Source: Neisseria zalophi
GTDB lineage: Bacteria > Pseudomonadota > Gammaproteobacteria > Burkholderiales > Neisseriaceae
Reading direction: 5' to 3'
DNA: 64,000 nucleotides
Assembly (NCBI RefSeq): GCF_008807015.1
Contig: NZ_CP031700.1
Coordinates: forward strand, 1,364,001 to 1,428,000
The notes beneath the pieces were generated by a model. That model did no database searches, was not told the DNA's origin, and saw only the letters and a list, made by a program, of their open reading frames with translations. The translations under genes were made by a program, and so were the position numbers. This document shows, in pieces, positions 42,333 to 51,398 of this stretch; the stretch's first letter is position 1; each line of letters starts with the position of its first letter.

Positions 42333-43181
42333 ATGAAGACATTGAAATTTACTAAAATGCATGGCTTAGGTAATGATTTTATGGTTATCGACGGAATCGG
42401 TCAGTCGTTTGATCCCACGGATGCCCCACTGACTCAATGGGCGGATCGCCATAAGGGTATCGGATTCGACCAGCTTTTATTAGTGGAAAAACCGCAATCG
42501 GATGCAGTCGATTTCCGCTATCGTATTTTTAATGCTGATGGTAGTGAAGTTGAACAGTGTGGTAATGGTGCGCGTTGTTTTGTACGTTTTGTAGTAGATA
42601 AAGGGTTGACCGATAAACATGAAATTGTAGTGGAAACGGCAAAGGGTATTATTGTGCCACGATTGACGGAGAAGGGTTTGGTGACCGTGAATATGGGGAA
42701 ACCGCGTTTTAGGCCGTCTGAAATTCCGTTTACACCGGCATCAGATGAAGTTGAAGATGATGTGACTCATATTGTTTTGATCGGCTTAGAATCTGTACCG
42801 GTCAGTTGTGTGAATATGGGCAACCCCCATGCAGTGATTATGGTTGATGATGTGGAAACAGCGCCGGTTGAGCATTGGGGAGAAGCGATTGAGTCGCATG
42901 AACAATTTCCGGAGCGTGTGAATGTCGGCTTTATGCAGGTTGTTGATAAACAGCATATCCGCCTGCGTGTTTATGAGCGTGGGGTCGGTGAAACACAAGC
43001 TTGTGGAACGGGGGCTTGTGCGGCTGTGGTTGCGGGTGTCCGTCTTGATTTATTAGAGGCAGGTGTTCCTGTAAGAGCCAGTTTGCCTGGGGGGGATTTG
43101 TATATTACTTGGCAAGAAGGGACGGATGTTATGATGACGGGCCCTGTTGAAACTGTATTTGAAGGTGAGTTGCAATACTAA
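42333..43181 (+). CDS. dapF: diaminopimelate epimerase
   Basis: A 282-residue protein ([20 protein letters not shown]). ATG 42333 is 5 bp after AAGGAA; the ATG directly before it (42330) is also possible. Catalytic Cys pair: [13 protein letters not shown] (Cys 76) and [15 protein letters not shown] (Cys 224). It converts LL- to meso-diaminopimelate for lysine and peptidoglycan synthesis. Its stop overlaps the start of the DUF484 gene by one base, as expected for an operon. Confidence 0.96.
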   Translation: MKTLKFTKMHGLGNDFMVIDGIGQSFDPTDAPLTQWADRHKGIGFDQLLLVEKPQSDAVDFRYRIFNADGSEVEQCGNGARCFVRFVVDKGLTDKHEIVVETAKGIIVPRLTEKGLVTVNMGKPRFRPSEIPFTPASDEVEDDVTHIVLIGLESVPVSCVNMGNPHAVIMVDDVETAPVEHWGEAIESHEQFPERVNVGFMQVVDKQHIRLRVYERGVGETQACGTGACAAVVAGVRLDLLEAGVPVRASLPGGDLYITWQEGTDVMMTGPVETVFEGELQY

Positions 43182-43840
43182 TGAATAATTTAAACCCACA
43201 AAATGTTTTAGATTTTTTAAAAGAACATCCTGATTTTTTGGTAGAGCATGCGGCTGAATTAGGTGTGCGCTTGCGAGATGACAAGGTTCGTTCTTTTGCA
43301 CAGGCCAAATTGGCTGAGTCACAGTTGAAAATTGAAAAAATGGCCGGTCAATTAACGTTGATGATGGCAGATGCCGAAGCCAATCAAAATACTATGCTGC
43401 GTCAGTTTGCTTTGGATATTGAATTATTAAAAGTGAATACGGTGGGACAGTTGGCTGATGCCTTATATAAATCGTTGCAAAAAGATTTTGGCTTGCAGCT
43501 TTTTAAATTAGTGATTGCTGCCGAGCCTAAAAAAGCTAAAGCCCGTATTCCCGAGGATATGGTAAGCGGTAAAAAAGTGCGTGAAGAAATTTTGGCGATG
43601 ACAAAACCTATCTTAGGCACCAAGATAAGCAAAGAGATAAAGAAGTTATTGCCATCAAGCGATATTGTGGCGGAAAGTTATTTACAATTGCCCATTTTGG
43701 TTGGCAAACAAACCGGTGCGGTATTATTAGCGGCTGATAGTGATGTCAATCGCTTTGCTGCAGGCTTGGAAACTGATTCGGTTCAATATATGGCTGATGC
43801 GATAGGTGCTGCTTTATCGCGCATTATGGGTTACCGCTAA
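43181..43840 (+). CDS. DUF484 family protein
   Basis: A 219-residue protein starting within dapF's stop (TAATG). The opening VLDFLKEHPDFLVEHAAELG and a coiled-coil segment (AQAKLAESQLKIEKMAGQL) are typical of DUF484, followed by a GAF-like domain ending in VQYMADAIGAALSRIMGY. In many proteobacteria DUF484 lies between dapF and xerC; xerC is absent here. Function unknown. Confidence 0.9.
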   Translation: MNNLNPQNVLDFLKEHPDFLVEHAAELGVRLRDDKVRSFAQAKLAESQLKIEKMAGQLTLMMADAEANQNTMLRQFALDIELLKVNTVGQLADALYKSLQKDFGLQLFKLVIAAEPKKAKARIPEDMVSGKKVREEILAMTKPILGTKISKEIKKLLPSSDIVAESYLQLPILVGKQTGAVLLAADSDVNRFAAGLETDSVQYMADAIGAALSRIMGYR

Positions 43841-43841
43841 A

Positions 43842-44447
43842 ATGATGCCAGGGTTGAATTTATGGTTTTTAGCGGTTTATATCACAGTATTTCTAGTTGC
43901 CGCTTATCGTTCCGGTGAGTTTCAGTGGATTTGGGGAAGTGTGTTGTTATGGGTTGGTTTTAGTGCTGTCGGCCTACGTTTATTGCCGGGTTTGTGGGGG
44001 CTGACTCATATTGCACCATTGTATATTCCTCATTTTTATATTGCCTTGGCTAGTTTGTTTTTCTTTGTCAATCAATGGCGTAGATTTCCTGAGGGAAAAA
44101 TGTGGTATGCGGTAGGTAGCAACGGTTTTATCAGTCTGTTTGCTGTCAGCAGTATGTTGATGAGTTTGGTATCGTTTTTATTGTTGTTGATCGTTTATAG
44201 TCGTTTTCCAATCGGTATCACGCCTTATGTCTTACCGGCTTTTTTGCAGATGTATGCTTTGGAACCCGGAGGTTGGTTTGTGATGCAGGGTGTGATAATG
44301 ATGATTTTTTATATTCACCGGACAATGATTTTAAAGGAGCCGTCCAACTATTTTAGTAGTCGTCAGTTGCAACTTGGATTTTTTTTGGCTTTAATATTTC
44401 AGACGGCCTATATTGTTTGGATATTGTTGAATTTTCGCCATGTTTAA
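43842..44447 (+). CDS. inner-membrane protein of unknown function
   Basis: A 201-residue protein; ATG 43842 lies 1 bp after the DUF484 stop, and an upstream TTG at 43806 would overlap it. About six hydrophobic spans are visible (e.g. WFLAVYITVFLVAAY, LFAVSSMLMSLVSFLLLLIV, LGFFLALIFQTAYIVWILL). Aromatic-rich, no known motif. Probably co-transcribed with dapF. Confidence 0.7.
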   Translation: MMPGLNLWFLAVYITVFLVAAYRSGEFQWIWGSVLLWVGFSAVGLRLLPGLWGLTHIAPLYIPHFYIALASLFFFVNQWRRFPEGKMWYAVGSNGFISLFAVSSMLMSLVSFLLLLIVYSRFPIGITPYVLPAFLQMYALEPGGWFVMQGVIMMIFYIHRTMILKEPSNYFSSRQLQLGFFLALIFQTAYIVWILLNFRHV

Positions 44448-44649
44448 CTATATAGTACGTCTCCGTAGATATTGGTATTTTGGCATAAAAAATATAGGAG
44501 TAGAGAGTTAAAAATAGTGTACTTATCCTATCATTTAAAAATAATTATTTTTTATAACTAAAAGTTATAAATTAAGAATAATAAATTATTGGTTTTTTAG
44601 ATAGCTTCACTTTACGATTTACACTTTAATTGAACTCTGGGGAATTATT

Positions 44650-45582
44650 ATGAATATTGCACACAGCATTACCGACTTAATAGGTAATACACCGCTTGTC
44701 GAATTAAACCGTTTAACTGAAGGCTTACCCGGTCGTGTCGTTGCCAAGTTGGAGTTTTTTAATCCCGGCAGCAGTGTTAAAGACCGTATTGCTATCGCTA
44801 TGATTGACGAAGCAGAAAAAGCCGGCAAGATTGATAAAAATACCACTATTATTGAAGCCACCAGCGGCAATACCGGTATCGGTTTGGCTATGGTGTGCGC
44901 TGCGCGTGGTTACAAGTTGGTAATTACCATGCCGGAGAGTATGAGTAAAGAGCGTCGTATGTTATTACGTGCGTATGGTGCCGAATTAATTCTTACTCCT
45001 GCTGCAGAGGGTATGGGTGGTGCGATTGCCAAAGCACAATCTTTGGTAGATGAGCATCCGGATACTTATTTTATGCCGCGCCAATTTGATAACAGTGCCA
45101 ATCCTCAGATTCATAGAGAAACCACAGCCGAAGAAATTTGGAAAGATACCGATGGCCAAGTGGATATTTTTGTTGCTGGTGTCGGTACCGGTGGTACGGT
45201 AACAGGTGTAGGCGAAGTGTTAAAAGACCGCAAACCAGAAGTACAGATTGTGGCCGTAGAACCGGAAGCTTCTCCGGTATTAAGTGGTGGTGAAAAAGGC
45301 CCGCACCCGATTCAAGGTATCGGTGCCGGTTTTGTGCCCAGTATTTTAAATACTAAAATCTACGATACTGTAATGAAAGCTTCTAATGAGGCATCTTTTG
45401 AAACCGCCCGGCTGATGGCGGAAAAAGAAGGTATTTTGGTCGGCATTTCTTCCGGTGCTGCTGTATCGGCCGCTTTGGAATTGGCAAAAAAACCGGAAAA
45501 TAAAGATAAATTAATCGTCGTATTAATACCATCTTACGGAGAACGTTATCTTTCTACACCATTGTTTGCCGATTTGGCTTAA
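44650..45582 (+). CDS. cysK: cysteine synthase A (O-acetylserine sulfhydrylase)
   Basis: A 310-residue PLP enzyme; GGGGAATTATT ribosome site. PLP-binding [10 protein letters not shown] (Lys 44), substrate loop [13 protein letters not shown], phosphate-binding [10 protein letters not shown] and C-terminal [11 protein letters not shown]. It makes cysteine from O-acetylserine and sulfide. The ~200 bp upstream are AT-rich and may hold its promoter. It is monocistronic by its own terminator. Confidence 0.95.
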   Translation: MNIAHSITDLIGNTPLVELNRLTEGLPGRVVAKLEFFNPGSSVKDRIAIAMIDEAEKAGKIDKNTTIIEATSGNTGIGLAMVCAARGYKLVITMPESMSKERRMLLRAYGAELILTPAAEGMGGAIAKAQSLVDEHPDTYFMPRQFDNSANPQIHRETTAEEIWKDTDGQVDIFVAGVGTGGTVTGVGEVLKDRKPEVQIVAVEPEASPVLSGGEKGPHPIQGIGAGFVPSILNTKIYDTVMKASNEASFETARLMAEKEGILVGISSGAAVSAALELAKKPENKDKLIVVLIPSYGERYLSTPLFADLA

Positions 45583-45609
45583 AGTTGTATTAAGCATTTA
45601 ATATATTGA

Positions 45610-45637
45610 GAAGAGGCTTTTTAAAGGCCTCTTTTTT
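45610..45637 (+). terminator. Rho-independent terminator of cysK
   Basis: Stem AAGAGGC / GCCTCTT with a short A/T loop and six T, 28 bp after the stop. A full DUS (AGGCCGTCTGAA) follows at 45653. Confidence 0.8.
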
Positions 45638-45706
45638 ATGCTTGCTAATTGAAGGCCGTCTGAAAAAATACTAGGTCGGTTGGTATTATTCAGTTACTCC
45701 ACAATA

Positions 45707-45715
45707 TGCTACAAT
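45707..45715 (+). promoter_or_regulatory. extended -10 promoter element upstream of ychF
   Basis: TGCTACAAT, an extended -10 form common in Neisseria promoters, 37 bp before the ychF start. The -35 region is weak (TATTCA around 45687). Confidence 0.4.
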
Positions 45716-45752
45716 CCCGCGTTAAATTTTACATTTGTTTCGAGAATTAAAT

Positions 45753-46844
45753 ATGAGCTTAAAATGTGGCATCGTCGGCCTGCCCAACGTCGGCAAATCT
45801 ACTCTTTTCAATGCGTTAACCCAATCCGGTATTGAGGCTGCTAATTATCCTTTTTGTACCATCGAACCTAATGTCGGCATTGTCGAAGTACCTGATCCAC
45901 GTATAGATGCGCTGTCTGCCATTGTTAAACCGCAAAGAATACAGCCTGCTATTGTTGAGTTTGTCGATATTGCCGGATTGGTAGCAGGTGCCAGCAAAGG
46001 CGAGGGCCTTGGTAATCAATTTTTGGCTAATATTCGGGAAACCGATGCTATTGTAAACGTTGTCCGTTGTTTTGATGATGACAATATCGTACATGTTTCT
46101 GGTAAAGTCGATCCGATTGCCGATATAGAAACCATTGGTACCGAATTGGCACTGGCTGACTTGGGTAGTGTGGAAAAAGCCATTGTGCGCGAAGGTAAAC
46201 GTGCCAAATCAGGTGATAAAGATGCCCAAAAATTGGTGGCACTGCTTGAAAAGCTATTGCCGCATCTGAATGAAGGCAAGCCTGTACGTTCGTTCGGATT
46301 AGATGAAGACGAAATCGCTTTATTGCGCCCGCTGTTTTTACTGACATCCAAACCGGCGATGTATGTCGCCAATGTGGCTGAAGACGGTTTTGAAAACAAC
46401 CCGCATTATGACCGTCTAAAAGAATTAGCAGCACGAGAGAATGCTCCTGTTGTAGCTGTCTGCGCGGCACTTGAAAGTGAAATTGCCGAGTTGGAAGATG
46501 ATGAGAAAGCTGAGTTTTTGGCTGAAATGGGTTTGGAAGAACCTGGTTTGAACCGCCTTATCCGTGCCGGTTATGATTTACTCGGCCTGCAAACTTATTT
46601 TACCGCTGGTGTAAAAGAAGTTCGTGCATGGACTATTCATAAAGGTGATACCGCGCCGCAAGCAGCAGGTGTGATTCATACCGATTTCGAACGTGGTTTT
46701 ATCCGCGCGCAAGTGATTGCCTATGATGATTTTATTGCACTAGGCGGTGAGGCCAAAGCCAAAGAGGCTGGTAAAATGCGTGCGGAAGGCAAAGAATATG
46801 TAGTGCAAGACGGTGATGTAATTCATTTCTTATTTAATGTTTAA
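45753..46844 (+). CDS. ychF: redox-regulated ATPase/GTPase YchF (Obg-like)
   Basis: A 363-residue protein from ATG 45753, the usual family length; an earlier start at 45735 adds six residues. G1 motif [14 protein letters not shown], switch region [17 protein letters not shown]4-like NVAEDG position, and the C-terminal TGS-type domain ([20 protein letters not shown] to [11 protein letters not shown]). It binds ribosomes and hydrolyses ATP; linked to stress responses. Confidence 0.95.
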   Translation: MSLKCGIVGLPNVGKSTLFNALTQSGIEAANYPFCTIEPNVGIVEVPDPRIDALSAIVKPQRIQPAIVEFVDIAGLVAGASKGEGLGNQFLANIRETDAIVNVVRCFDDDNIVHVSGKVDPIADIETIGTELALADLGSVEKAIVREGKRAKSGDKDAQKLVALLEKLLPHLNEGKPVRSFGLDEDEIALLRPLFLLTSKPAMYVANVAEDGFENNPHYDRLKELAARENAPVVAVCAALESEIAELEDDEKAEFLAEMGLEEPGLNRLIRAGYDLLGLQTYFTAGVKEVRAWTIHKGDTAPQAAGVIHTDFERGFIRAQVIAYDDFIALGGEAKAKEAGKMRAEGKEYVVQDGDVIHFLFNV

Positions 46845-47226
46845 GCAACATTTAAAATCAATTTTTTAAGGCCTATTTATAAAGGCTGAAATAAATTTAT
46901 ATCAAATGGGCTGTATCAGATAAAAAAGATTCTGATGCAGCCTCAATATTTAATAAAATATAAATTATCATCTTGATGATAATTTATATAATATTTGATC
47001 TGGCTCTATAAAAGATATATTTATTCTTTTTGCATACCATATTTAACATAAAGTATACGTCTTTATACAATATTCACATTAATATAGAGCACTATTTAAA
47101 ATTAATAATATAGTTATTGTAAAAAATAGATTGGGTAAAAAATTCTTATTAAGTGATTAAGAATTAAATCACGGATTTATTTTATTGATATATCAAACTT
47201 TTTTAAATTAAAAACAAGGATAATAA
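46845..47226. other. AT-rich intergenic region with two hairpins
   Basis: Contains a hairpin at about 46909-46943 (GGGCTGTATCAGAT pairing with ATTCTGATGCAGCC) that could terminate ychF. A perfect 14-bp-arm palindrome follows at 46959-46988 (TATAAATTATCATC, TT, complement). The rest to 47226 is A/T-rich without coding potential and should include the promoter of the lectin lipoprotein. Confidence 0.6.
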
Positions 47227-47742
47227 ATGAACTTGAATAAAGCTTTATTCCTACTGCCTGTTTTATTAACCGGTTGCATTTATATCGGTGATACAGATAG
47301 CATTCCTGAAACCCATGAACATCCGCGTGGGCAACCCGCACCTAAACGCCATCCGAGAATCCATTACCCTTCTGAAAATACGCGAACTTTCCGTATTCAA
47401 AATGTAGATGGTAAGTGTTTGGATCTGAGCGGTGCCAATGGTAAAGATATTATTTCTTATAATTGCCATGGTCAAAGCAATCAAAGGTTTACATTTAAAA
47501 ATAATAGTCTCCGTGTAAATGGACTATGTTTGGATATTGCTGAAGCTGAAAGAAGAGATGGGGCCCCTGTTATTGCTTATGCTTGCCATGGTGGGGATAA
47601 CCAAAAATGGTACCGTGATGGGGAAACTATCCGTAGTGCATTGAATGGAAAATGTTTGGATACGGGTAAGGGTGGTAACCGTGTACGAATGTATCGTTGT
47701 GATGGTAGCAGAGGGCAAAGATTCCGAGTTTCATACCGATAA
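47227..47742 (+). CDS. ricin-type beta-trefoil lectin-domain lipoprotein
   Basis: A 171-residue protein; AAGGATAATAAATG start. Lipoprotein signal FLLPVLLTGC (Cys 17), then a Pro/His/Arg-rich linker (HEHPRGQPAPKRHPRIHYP). Residues ~53-171 form a ricin B-type domain with three repeats: GKCLDLSGAN...SNQRFTF, GLCLDIAEAE...DNQKWYR, GKCLDTGKGG...RGQRFRV. It is likely a surface or periplasmic glycan-binding protein. Paired Cys in each repeat support correct folding in the periplasm. Confidence 0.88.
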   Translation: MNLNKALFLLPVLLTGCIYIGDTDSIPETHEHPRGQPAPKRHPRIHYPSENTRTFRIQNVDGKCLDLSGANGKDIISYNCHGQSNQRFTFKNNSLRVNGLCLDIAEAERRDGAPVIAYACHGGDNQKWYRDGETIRSALNGKCLDTGKGGNRVRMYRCDGSRGQRFRVSYR

Positions 47743-47811
47743 TGACTTGGCAGTAATTATGGTTTAAAACTATATTATTTTTAGGGTTTAAGTAAATAAG
47801 CCTATATTTCA

Positions 47812-47848
47812 AAAAGCCGTCTGAAAATTAGATTTCAGACGGCCTTTT
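47812..47848. terminator. inverted DUS pair terminator
   Basis: AAAGCCGTCTGAAA and TTTCAGACGGCCTTTT separated by about eight bases. It lies between convergent genes and can serve both. Confidence 0.8.
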
Positions 47849-47888
47849 ATATTAATAATATATTAAATACAATTGGTTATAACTAATC

Positions 47889-48929
47889 TTAACCACCAAA
47901 TAAATTCTTTAAATCTGAAGATTTTTTGCGATAAGGTAAACGGATATCGACACGGAAAATACCATCAAGCTGTCGGCTTTTAATTACGGCATCATTGTCG
48001 TACATTAAGGCGAGGCGTTCTTTCAGGTTGTGCAATGCCATTGAATTGCCTTTATGCGGTTTGGCATTTTCTTGGCTTTCCGTCGGTACATATGGGTTTT
48101 CAATCCGAATATAAATCCAATGTTTTTGACGGGTGGTTAATACAGATACGCAGCCGGGGCGATGGGTGGATTCGATTCCGTGAAAAACGGCATTTTCTAA
48201 TAAAGGTTGCAACAGCAAGTGGGGGGTTTCCGCATCGTCAGGAGCATGGTGTTGCCACATCACTTGAACGCGTGTGTGCCCCATCCTAATCTGTTCAATG
48301 GCAATATATTCTTGAGCCCATTCAATTTCTTGACCTAAAGTACTGTTTTGGCTACCGTCCCGTAGTTGCGCACGGAAAAGGTTGGCTAAGTTTTCAAGCA
48401 AGGTTTCGGCATCATAAGGTCTTAATCTAATAAGGCTGATAGCTGCATTCAAACTATTAAAGAGAAAGTGTGGGCGGATGCGTGCTGTTAGTGCACTTAA
48501 CCGTGCTTCTGAAAGTGAAGGTACGAGACTATATCGGCGTGAAGCTTCGGAATACATAAAACCAAAAGCAAAAATATTAAATAAAAAGAAGTGCTGCCAA
48601 AAGTACATCCGTTCACCTAAAATCACGCAATCAATGAATGAAAATATTGCTAAATCAGTAAGATGAAAAATTAATACAGCCCATTTAGATTCAATAATGC
48701 GAGGAAATACGCTAACCAGTATATAACCTTTAATCAAAATCAATAATAATGTCGGAGCTGTCCAAGCAGAATGGATATACAGCTGCTCCAAATAGCTTGC
48801 ACTTGAACCACTGATTAAAGGGTATAAAACCAAAGCCAATATTCCGGTCATAATTAGGCGCGAAATTGTGCCGAAATTTCGAAAATCAGGCAGTACAAAC
48901 CAAGATTGTATTTGACGTATAATAGGCAT
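47889..48929 (-). CDS. AlgZ/LytS-type sensor histidine kinase
   Basis: A 346-residue membrane kinase. Residues ~20-130 contain four to five spans. The His_kinase domain has ARIRPHFLFNSLNAAISLIR (phosphorylatable His), LLLQPLLENAVFHGIES (N box) and HNLKERLALMYDNDA. No response regulator of the LytTR type lies within the window, so the partner is encoded elsewhere. It is divergent from argH with only 46 bp between them. Confidence 0.88.
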   Translation of the reverse strand: MPIIRQIQSWFVLPDFRNFGTISRLIMTGILALVLYPLISGSSASYLEQLYIHSAWTAPTLLLILIKGYILVSVFPRIIESKWAVLIFHLTDLAIFSFIDCVILGERMYFWQHFFLFNIFAFGFMYSEASRRYSLVPSLSEARLSALTARIRPHFLFNSLNAAISLIRLRPYDAETLLENLANLFRAQLRDGSQNSTLGQEIEWAQEYIAIEQIRMGHTRVQVMWQHHAPDDAETPHLLLQPLLENAVFHGIESTHRPGCVSVLTTRQKHWIYIRIENPYVPTESQENAKPHKGNSMALHNLKERLALMYDNDAVIKSRQLDGIFRVDIRLPYRKKSSDLKNLFGG

Positions 48930-48975
48930 CTTTACAACAAACTCTCTTAGATACTATAAGCGAATGGATTAATTT

Positions 48976-50358
48976 ATGAGTGATAATAAAACTTGGTCGG
49001 GGCGTTTTAATGAGCCCGTATCCGAACTGGTAAAAAAATATACCGGCTCAATCGACTTCGACAAACGTCTGGCAAAGTGGGATATACAAGGATCTTTGGC
49101 TCATGCACAGATGTTACAGCAGGCAGGTGTATTGAGTGTGGAAGACTTATCCGCTATCCGCCAAGGAATGGCCGATATTATATCAGAAATAGATGCCGGA
49201 CGAATGATTTGGTCGTTGGATTTGGAAGATGTCCACATGAATATCGAGCGGCGACTAACCGATAAAATTGGCGATGCCGGTAAACGTTTGCATACCGGAC
49301 GAAGCCGAAATGATCAGGTTGCCACCGATATCCGTTTATGGTTGCGCGACCAAATCAGTGATATTCAAGTATTGATTCACGATTTGCAAATGGCATTGGT
49401 TGATTTGGCTGAAAAAAATGCAGATATCGTGATGCCGGGGTTTACCCATCTTCAAGTGGCACAACCGGTAAGCTTTGGTCATCATATGCTCGCTTATGTT
49501 GAGATGTTGGGTCGTGACGATGAGCGTATGGCCGATTGCCGCAAGCGTGTTAACCGTATGCCTTTGGGTGCGGCTGCACTGGCAGGTACCACTTATCCGA
49601 TTAAACGGGAAACCACTGCTGAGTTATTAGGCTTCGAACAGATTTGTCAGAACTCATTAGATGCTGTTTCCGATCGGGATTTTGCAATTGAGTTCACCGC
49701 CGCAGCCAGTCTGTTGATGATTCACTTGAGTCGTTTGAGTGAAGAGTTGATTTTATGGATGAGCCCGCGTTTCGGCTTTATTGATATTGCCGACCGCTTT
49801 TGTACCGGCTCTTCGATTATGCCGCAAAAGAAAAATCCGGATGTGCCGGAATTAGTGCGCGGTAAATCGGGCCGAGTTATCGGCCATTTGACGACATTGT
49901 TAATGCTGATGAAGTCCCAACCTCTTGCCTACAATAAAGACAATCAGGAAGACAAAGAACCTTTGTTTGATACGGTAGATACATTAATTGATACTTTGCG
50001 TATTTATGCCGATATGATGCGCGGCGTTAGCGTTAAGCCTGAAAACATGCGTGCGGCCGTGTTGCAGGGTTTCGCGACGGCAACAGATTTGGCGGATTAT
50101 TTGGTGAAAAAAGGTATGCCTTTCCGCGACAGCCATGAAACCGTTGCATTAGCGGTACGTCATGCCGATACTGAAGGAGTGGATTTGAGCGATTTGCCTT
50201 TGGAAACCTTGCAAAGCTTTAGCAATCTGATTGATAAAGATATTTATGATGTTTTAACACCTGAAGGCAGTTTGAATGCCCGTAACCATATCGGTGGGAC
50301 AGCTCCTGAGCAAGTTCAGCTGCAAGTGAAACGTTGGAGAGGTTTATTAGCAGATTGA
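48976..50358 (+). CDS. argH: argininosuccinate lyase
   Basis: A 460-residue protein with [40 protein letters not shown] (first 18 residues characteristic) and the fumarase/lyase signature [12 protein letters not shown] including the catalytic Ser. It releases arginine and fumarate in the last step of arginine synthesis. Complete and of normal length. Confidence 0.96.
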   Translation: MSDNKTWSGRFNEPVSELVKKYTGSIDFDKRLAKWDIQGSLAHAQMLQQAGVLSVEDLSAIRQGMADIISEIDAGRMIWSLDLEDVHMNIERRLTDKIGDAGKRLHTGRSRNDQVATDIRLWLRDQISDIQVLIHDLQMALVDLAEKNADIVMPGFTHLQVAQPVSFGHHMLAYVEMLGRDDERMADCRKRVNRMPLGAAALAGTTYPIKRETTAELLGFEQICQNSLDAVSDRDFAIEFTAAASLLMIHLSRLSEELILWMSPRFGFIDIADRFCTGSSIMPQKKNPDVPELVRGKSGRVIGHLTTLLMLMKSQPLAYNKDNQEDKEPLFDTVDTLIDTLRIYADMMRGVSVKPENMRAAVLQGFATATDLADYLVKKGMPFRDSHETVALAVRHADTEGVDLSDLPLETLQSFSNLIDKDIYDVLTPEGSLNARNHIGGTAPEQVQLQVKRWRGLLAD

Positions 50359-50381
50359 TATATTTGTGATTGGAATATGTT

Positions 50382-50412
50382 AGGCCGTCTGAAAGTTTTC
50401 AGACGGCCTTTT
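50382..50412. terminator. inverted DUS pair terminator after argH
   Basis: AGGCCGTCTGAAA, GT, TTTCAGACGGCCT followed by TTTT, 23 bp beyond the argH stop and 50 bp beyond the stop of the convergent gene. Confidence 0.85.
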
Positions 50413-50462
50413 AACAGTATGATTTTTTAAGATTATAAAATCAAAAATTACTAACTTATTAT

Positions 50463-51176
50463 TTAAGTATCTTTGTTCTGCTGTCGTTTGAGTGATCCGT
50501 TAGTAGATAGAGCCATAGCCGCTACCATCTCATCTGAATTTTCCATCGTATGTTCACATTCAGGTAATGGTTTCACACCCACTATACGTTTTTGCAAAAC
50601 CAAACCATAAACTGCTGCTGCCGACGGCCACCATCGGTTTCCTGCTGCTTCCATAAATTGCCAGCGCTTTAGTGCTTGTTCAGTTTTTACCGGGGGTACA
50701 TAGACCATAAATTGGCCTTGTTCAATCTCAAAATTTAATGATTTAATTTGTTTTTTTAAGTTTGCAAGTGGTTGGCAGTGTTGTTTTTCAGGTAGTTTTT
50801 TACCGTTAAACCTGTAATACCATAAAGAATAAGGGTTAAAACCACTGATAACCAATTTGCCTTCAGGTTCGAGAACGCGAAATGCCTCTACTAATGTTTG
50901 ATAAGGGCTATCACTAATTTCTAATGTGTGGGGCATGATCAATAAGCTTAGAGAACTGTCAGGAAAAGCTAAAAAATCAGGCTGCATCAAAATGTCACGA
51001 TATACACAGATATCATTTTCAGACAGCTTTAGCCAATCTTCCATGCCAAACTGTACTATTTTGCCTATAGTTTTTTGTTTGGATGTATGGCGTTTGAAAA
51101 AACGTTTTTCCCAGTCGGCAGTATATAAACCGATAGGGTTATCTAAAAACCATTTTTTTAAAAGCTCATATCTCAT
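50463..51176 (-). CDS. class I SAM-dependent methyltransferase-like protein
   Basis: A 237-residue protein related to the YafS/methyltransferase-11 type: LIMPHTLEISDSPYQTLVEA and RVLEPEGKLVISGFNPYSLW are clear, while the usual GxGxG SAM loop near the N-terminus is not evident (FGMEDWLKLSENDIC lies there). Activity is therefore uncertain. C-terminal RWWPSAAAVYGLVLQKRIVG is family-typical. Confidence 0.75.
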   Translation of the reverse strand: MRYELLKKWFLDNPIGLYTADWEKRFFKRHTSKQKTIGKIVQFGMEDWLKLSENDICVYRDILMQPDFLAFPDSSLSLLIMPHTLEISDSPYQTLVEAFRVLEPEGKLVISGFNPYSLWYYRFNGKKLPEKQHCQPLANLKKQIKSLNFEIEQGQFMVYVPPVKTEQALKRWQFMEAAGNRWWPSAAAVYGLVLQKRIVGVKPLPECEHTMENSDEMVAAMALSTNGSLKRQQNKDT

Positions 51177-51398
51177 TAGAATTAAACTCTTTTTTATTTT
51201 ATACCATACCTACAGTTAAATGATAACCTCATATTTAGTTTAGGTAAAAATCATTTTTTATCTATATAGTTTTGATGGTAAATATTTAAAATATTTCATT
51301 TTATTTTGTTTATTTTACAATAAAATCTTGACGATATTATGTGAAAAATATTACTATCCGATACATTCAAATTAACTATTCATATTTTATTTAAAACT

